7,853 bases of DNA from Candidatus Gerdarchaeota archaeon (GTDB lineage Archaea; Asgardarchaeota; Heimdallarchaeia; JABLTI01), in contig JAEORJ010000214.1 of assembly GCA_016840945.1 (NCBI GenBank), positions 1-7,853 of the forward strand, read 5' to 3'. The notes beneath the pieces are model-generated. The model did no database searches, had not been told where the DNA came from, and was given only the letters and a program-made list of their open reading frames with translations. Made by a program: the position numbers and the translations under genes. Positions 6,731 through 7,853 of the stretch are shown piece by piece. Every line of letters begins with the position of its first letter. Within the stretch, counting starts at the first letter, position 1.

Positions 6731-7853
6731 TTAGGTTATTTTCCATTTGTTTGTTTTAAAATCATATAGTTCGTGAAATGGTATTAAGCGACTTTCTTTT
6801 AATCGAATTGTATAAAACGAAGATTCCAAACCGTTATTATCTATAACTTGTTTAATTAAGGAAGCAATAGGGTGTTTATGGTTCAATCCTGGAATGATGT
6901 ACAATTCACGATCACCAATGGTTATTTGAGCCAAAAAGGAGAATTTCTGTAATTGTTTGATGGTTTCAGGTAAAGCATTCCCATAATTTTTATTCAAGGT
7001 TGGTATTTCAAAAATAAGCACATCAGAAGCTCTCGGGGTGTAACTTCGAATGAAGAAAACATAGAACAATAGACCTTTCTTTAATGCTCGTATTTCTAAT
7101 TGATTGAGAAAGACAGAACCAGCAATACTATCATTAAGTTCAATATTGTTTAATTGGTAAAGTTTAGGTAATTCACCAAGATGTACATTATATCCTTGTT
7201 TCAATAGATATTTGTTACGTAAAATTGATAGAAAATAAAGCAGATTATAATCAATTGTTTTATCCTCATCATCAAACTCCATAGCAAAATTTTCGTATTT
7301 TTCATGTGCTACAGTTAATTGAATTAGATTGGATTGATTTGTTTCAGATAACAAAAGTTTCTCGAAAGATTTTAAATTTAGGTTAATAGGTTTTGGAAGA
7401 ATTGATGCATATTGATAGCGTTCTCGTATTTGCTGTAAATTGAAATCCTTGATTTGATTTTGATTTAATAGTTTTGTCAGTTTAATATTCAATTGTTCAC
7501 TAATAATATGTGGGCAGATTAATGAAGGGCAATAAATGATTCTATCAGACTCTATTTCCCCTAAGTAGATTGATTTATTATAGGGAATTTCAGAAATCAA
7601 TTTGTAAAGTTTTTCAAAATTCCCCTGATCATAAGTTATTTTTAAAAAATAATCGTGCAGCTTTAACTGTTCAGAGTTTAATACAGGACGCCAAAAAACA
7701 ACATATTTCTCAAAGATCGAACGGAATTGATACCGAACTGTATTTGGATGTAAATTCAATATTTCTGCAATATTTTCAGCATTTGCGTCTTTATGATTTA
7801 ATTTAGTTAATAGATTAACTGTAGGTAATAATGTCTTACTTAAAATTATGGGC
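6731..7853 (-). CDS. Putative HTH regulator with long ligand-binding region, 5' end outside window
   Basis: The frame ending at TAA 6731-6733 stays open to the right edge, giving 373 visible residues with the N-terminus missing. A TTG at 7759 could be taken as the start, but it falls inside the helix-turn-helix and the 31 codons before it read as sensible protein, so the true start is beyond the window. Visible residues about 22-46 (NAENIAEILNLHPNTVRYQF) resemble a helix-turn-helix with the turn near N33-H35. Residues about 64-130 show an alternating strand/helix pattern (YFLKITYDQG, then a helix, YLGEIE, RIIYCP), like a ferredoxin-fold RAM/ACT-type sensor. The last 110 residues show a similar pattern (DVLIFEIPTLN, FSFLAQIT, LYIIPGLNH) and end in LYDFKTNKWKI. 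I infer a DNA-binding regulator with one or two Lrp-like sensor domains; the family is not firmly recognised and the ligand is unknown. It is convergent with sdaAB. Confidence 0.55.
   Translation of the reverse strand, partial: PIILSKTLLPTVNLLTKLNHKDANAENIAEILNLHPNTVRYQFRSIFEKYVVFWRPVLNSEQLKLHDYFLKITYDQGNFEKLYKLISEIPYNKSIYLGEIESDRIIYCPSLICPHIISEQLNIKLTKLLNQNQIKDFNLQQIRERYQYASILPKPINLNLKSFEKLLLSETNQSNLIQLTVAHEKYENFAMEFDDEDKTIDYNLLYFLSILRNKYLLKQGYNVHLGELPKLYQLNNIELNDSIAGSVFLNQLEIRALKKGLLFYVFFIRSYTPRASDVLIFEIPTLNKNYGNALPETIKQLQKFSFLAQITIGDRELYIIPGLNHKHPIASLIKQVIDNNGLESSFYTIRLKESRLIPFHELYDFKTNKWKIT

Noticed and set aside
7570..7806. Plus-strand open frame of 78 codons
   Set aside because: It is antisense to the regulator frame, which continues open to the right edge and contains the helix-turn-helix here.
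1..7853. Transfer RNA, ribosomal RNA, CRISPR array, insertion sequence or defence system
   Set aside because: I saw no cloverleaf, rRNA-like block, regularly spaced repeats, transposase or terminal inverted repeats. Nearly all of the window is accounted for by the five genes and their short intergenic regions.

Overview
The window is AT-rich (about one third G+C by eye) and looks like a piece of an uncultured archaeal chromosome. The evidence is Shine-Dalgarno motifs of the GGAGGT/GTGA type, TATA-like boxes instead of bacterial -35/-10 pairs, T-tract terminators, and a long secreted protein with CARDB/DUF11-like modules. An Asgard-type archaeon is a plausible guess, but nothing here proves the lineage.

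Layout. (1) Positions 1-2932, minus strand: one uninterrupted reading frame of at least 977 codons. It encodes a secreted surface protein with a signal peptide and three CARDB/DUF11-like beta-sandwich modules; its C-terminus lies beyond the left edge. (2) Positions 2933-3165: a divergent intergenic region with a nearly symmetric TATA-like tract followed by a cluster of TTGAA/TTCAA half-sites, including an 18-bp palindrome. (3) Positions 3166-5895, plus strand: a tldD-pmbA (tldE) pair for a two-subunit zinc metalloprotease. The genes are 3 bp apart and translationally linked through a Shine-Dalgarno formed by the last codons of tldD. (4) Positions 5984-6676, plus strand: the beta chain of a two-chain iron-sulfur L-serine dehydratase (SdaAB), with no alpha chain in view. 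(5) Positions 6677-6730: a short convergent region with T-tracts for both strands. (6) Positions 6731-7853, minus strand: the 3' part of a gene for a probable helix-turn-helix regulator with a long, possibly duplicated ligand-binding region; its N-terminus lies beyond the right edge.

The TldD and PmbA proteins should work together as a peptidase that degrades unfolded peptides or matures peptide precursors. SdaAB would bind serine and regulate serine deamination if its alpha chain is encoded elsewhere. There is no clear functional link between the surface protein, the peptidase and the regulator. I see no mobile element, CRISPR array, rRNA or tRNA gene and no defence system. The most unusual items are the operator-like repeat cluster, the orphan SdaAB, and the two large edge-truncated genes, which are easily missed or mis-started.
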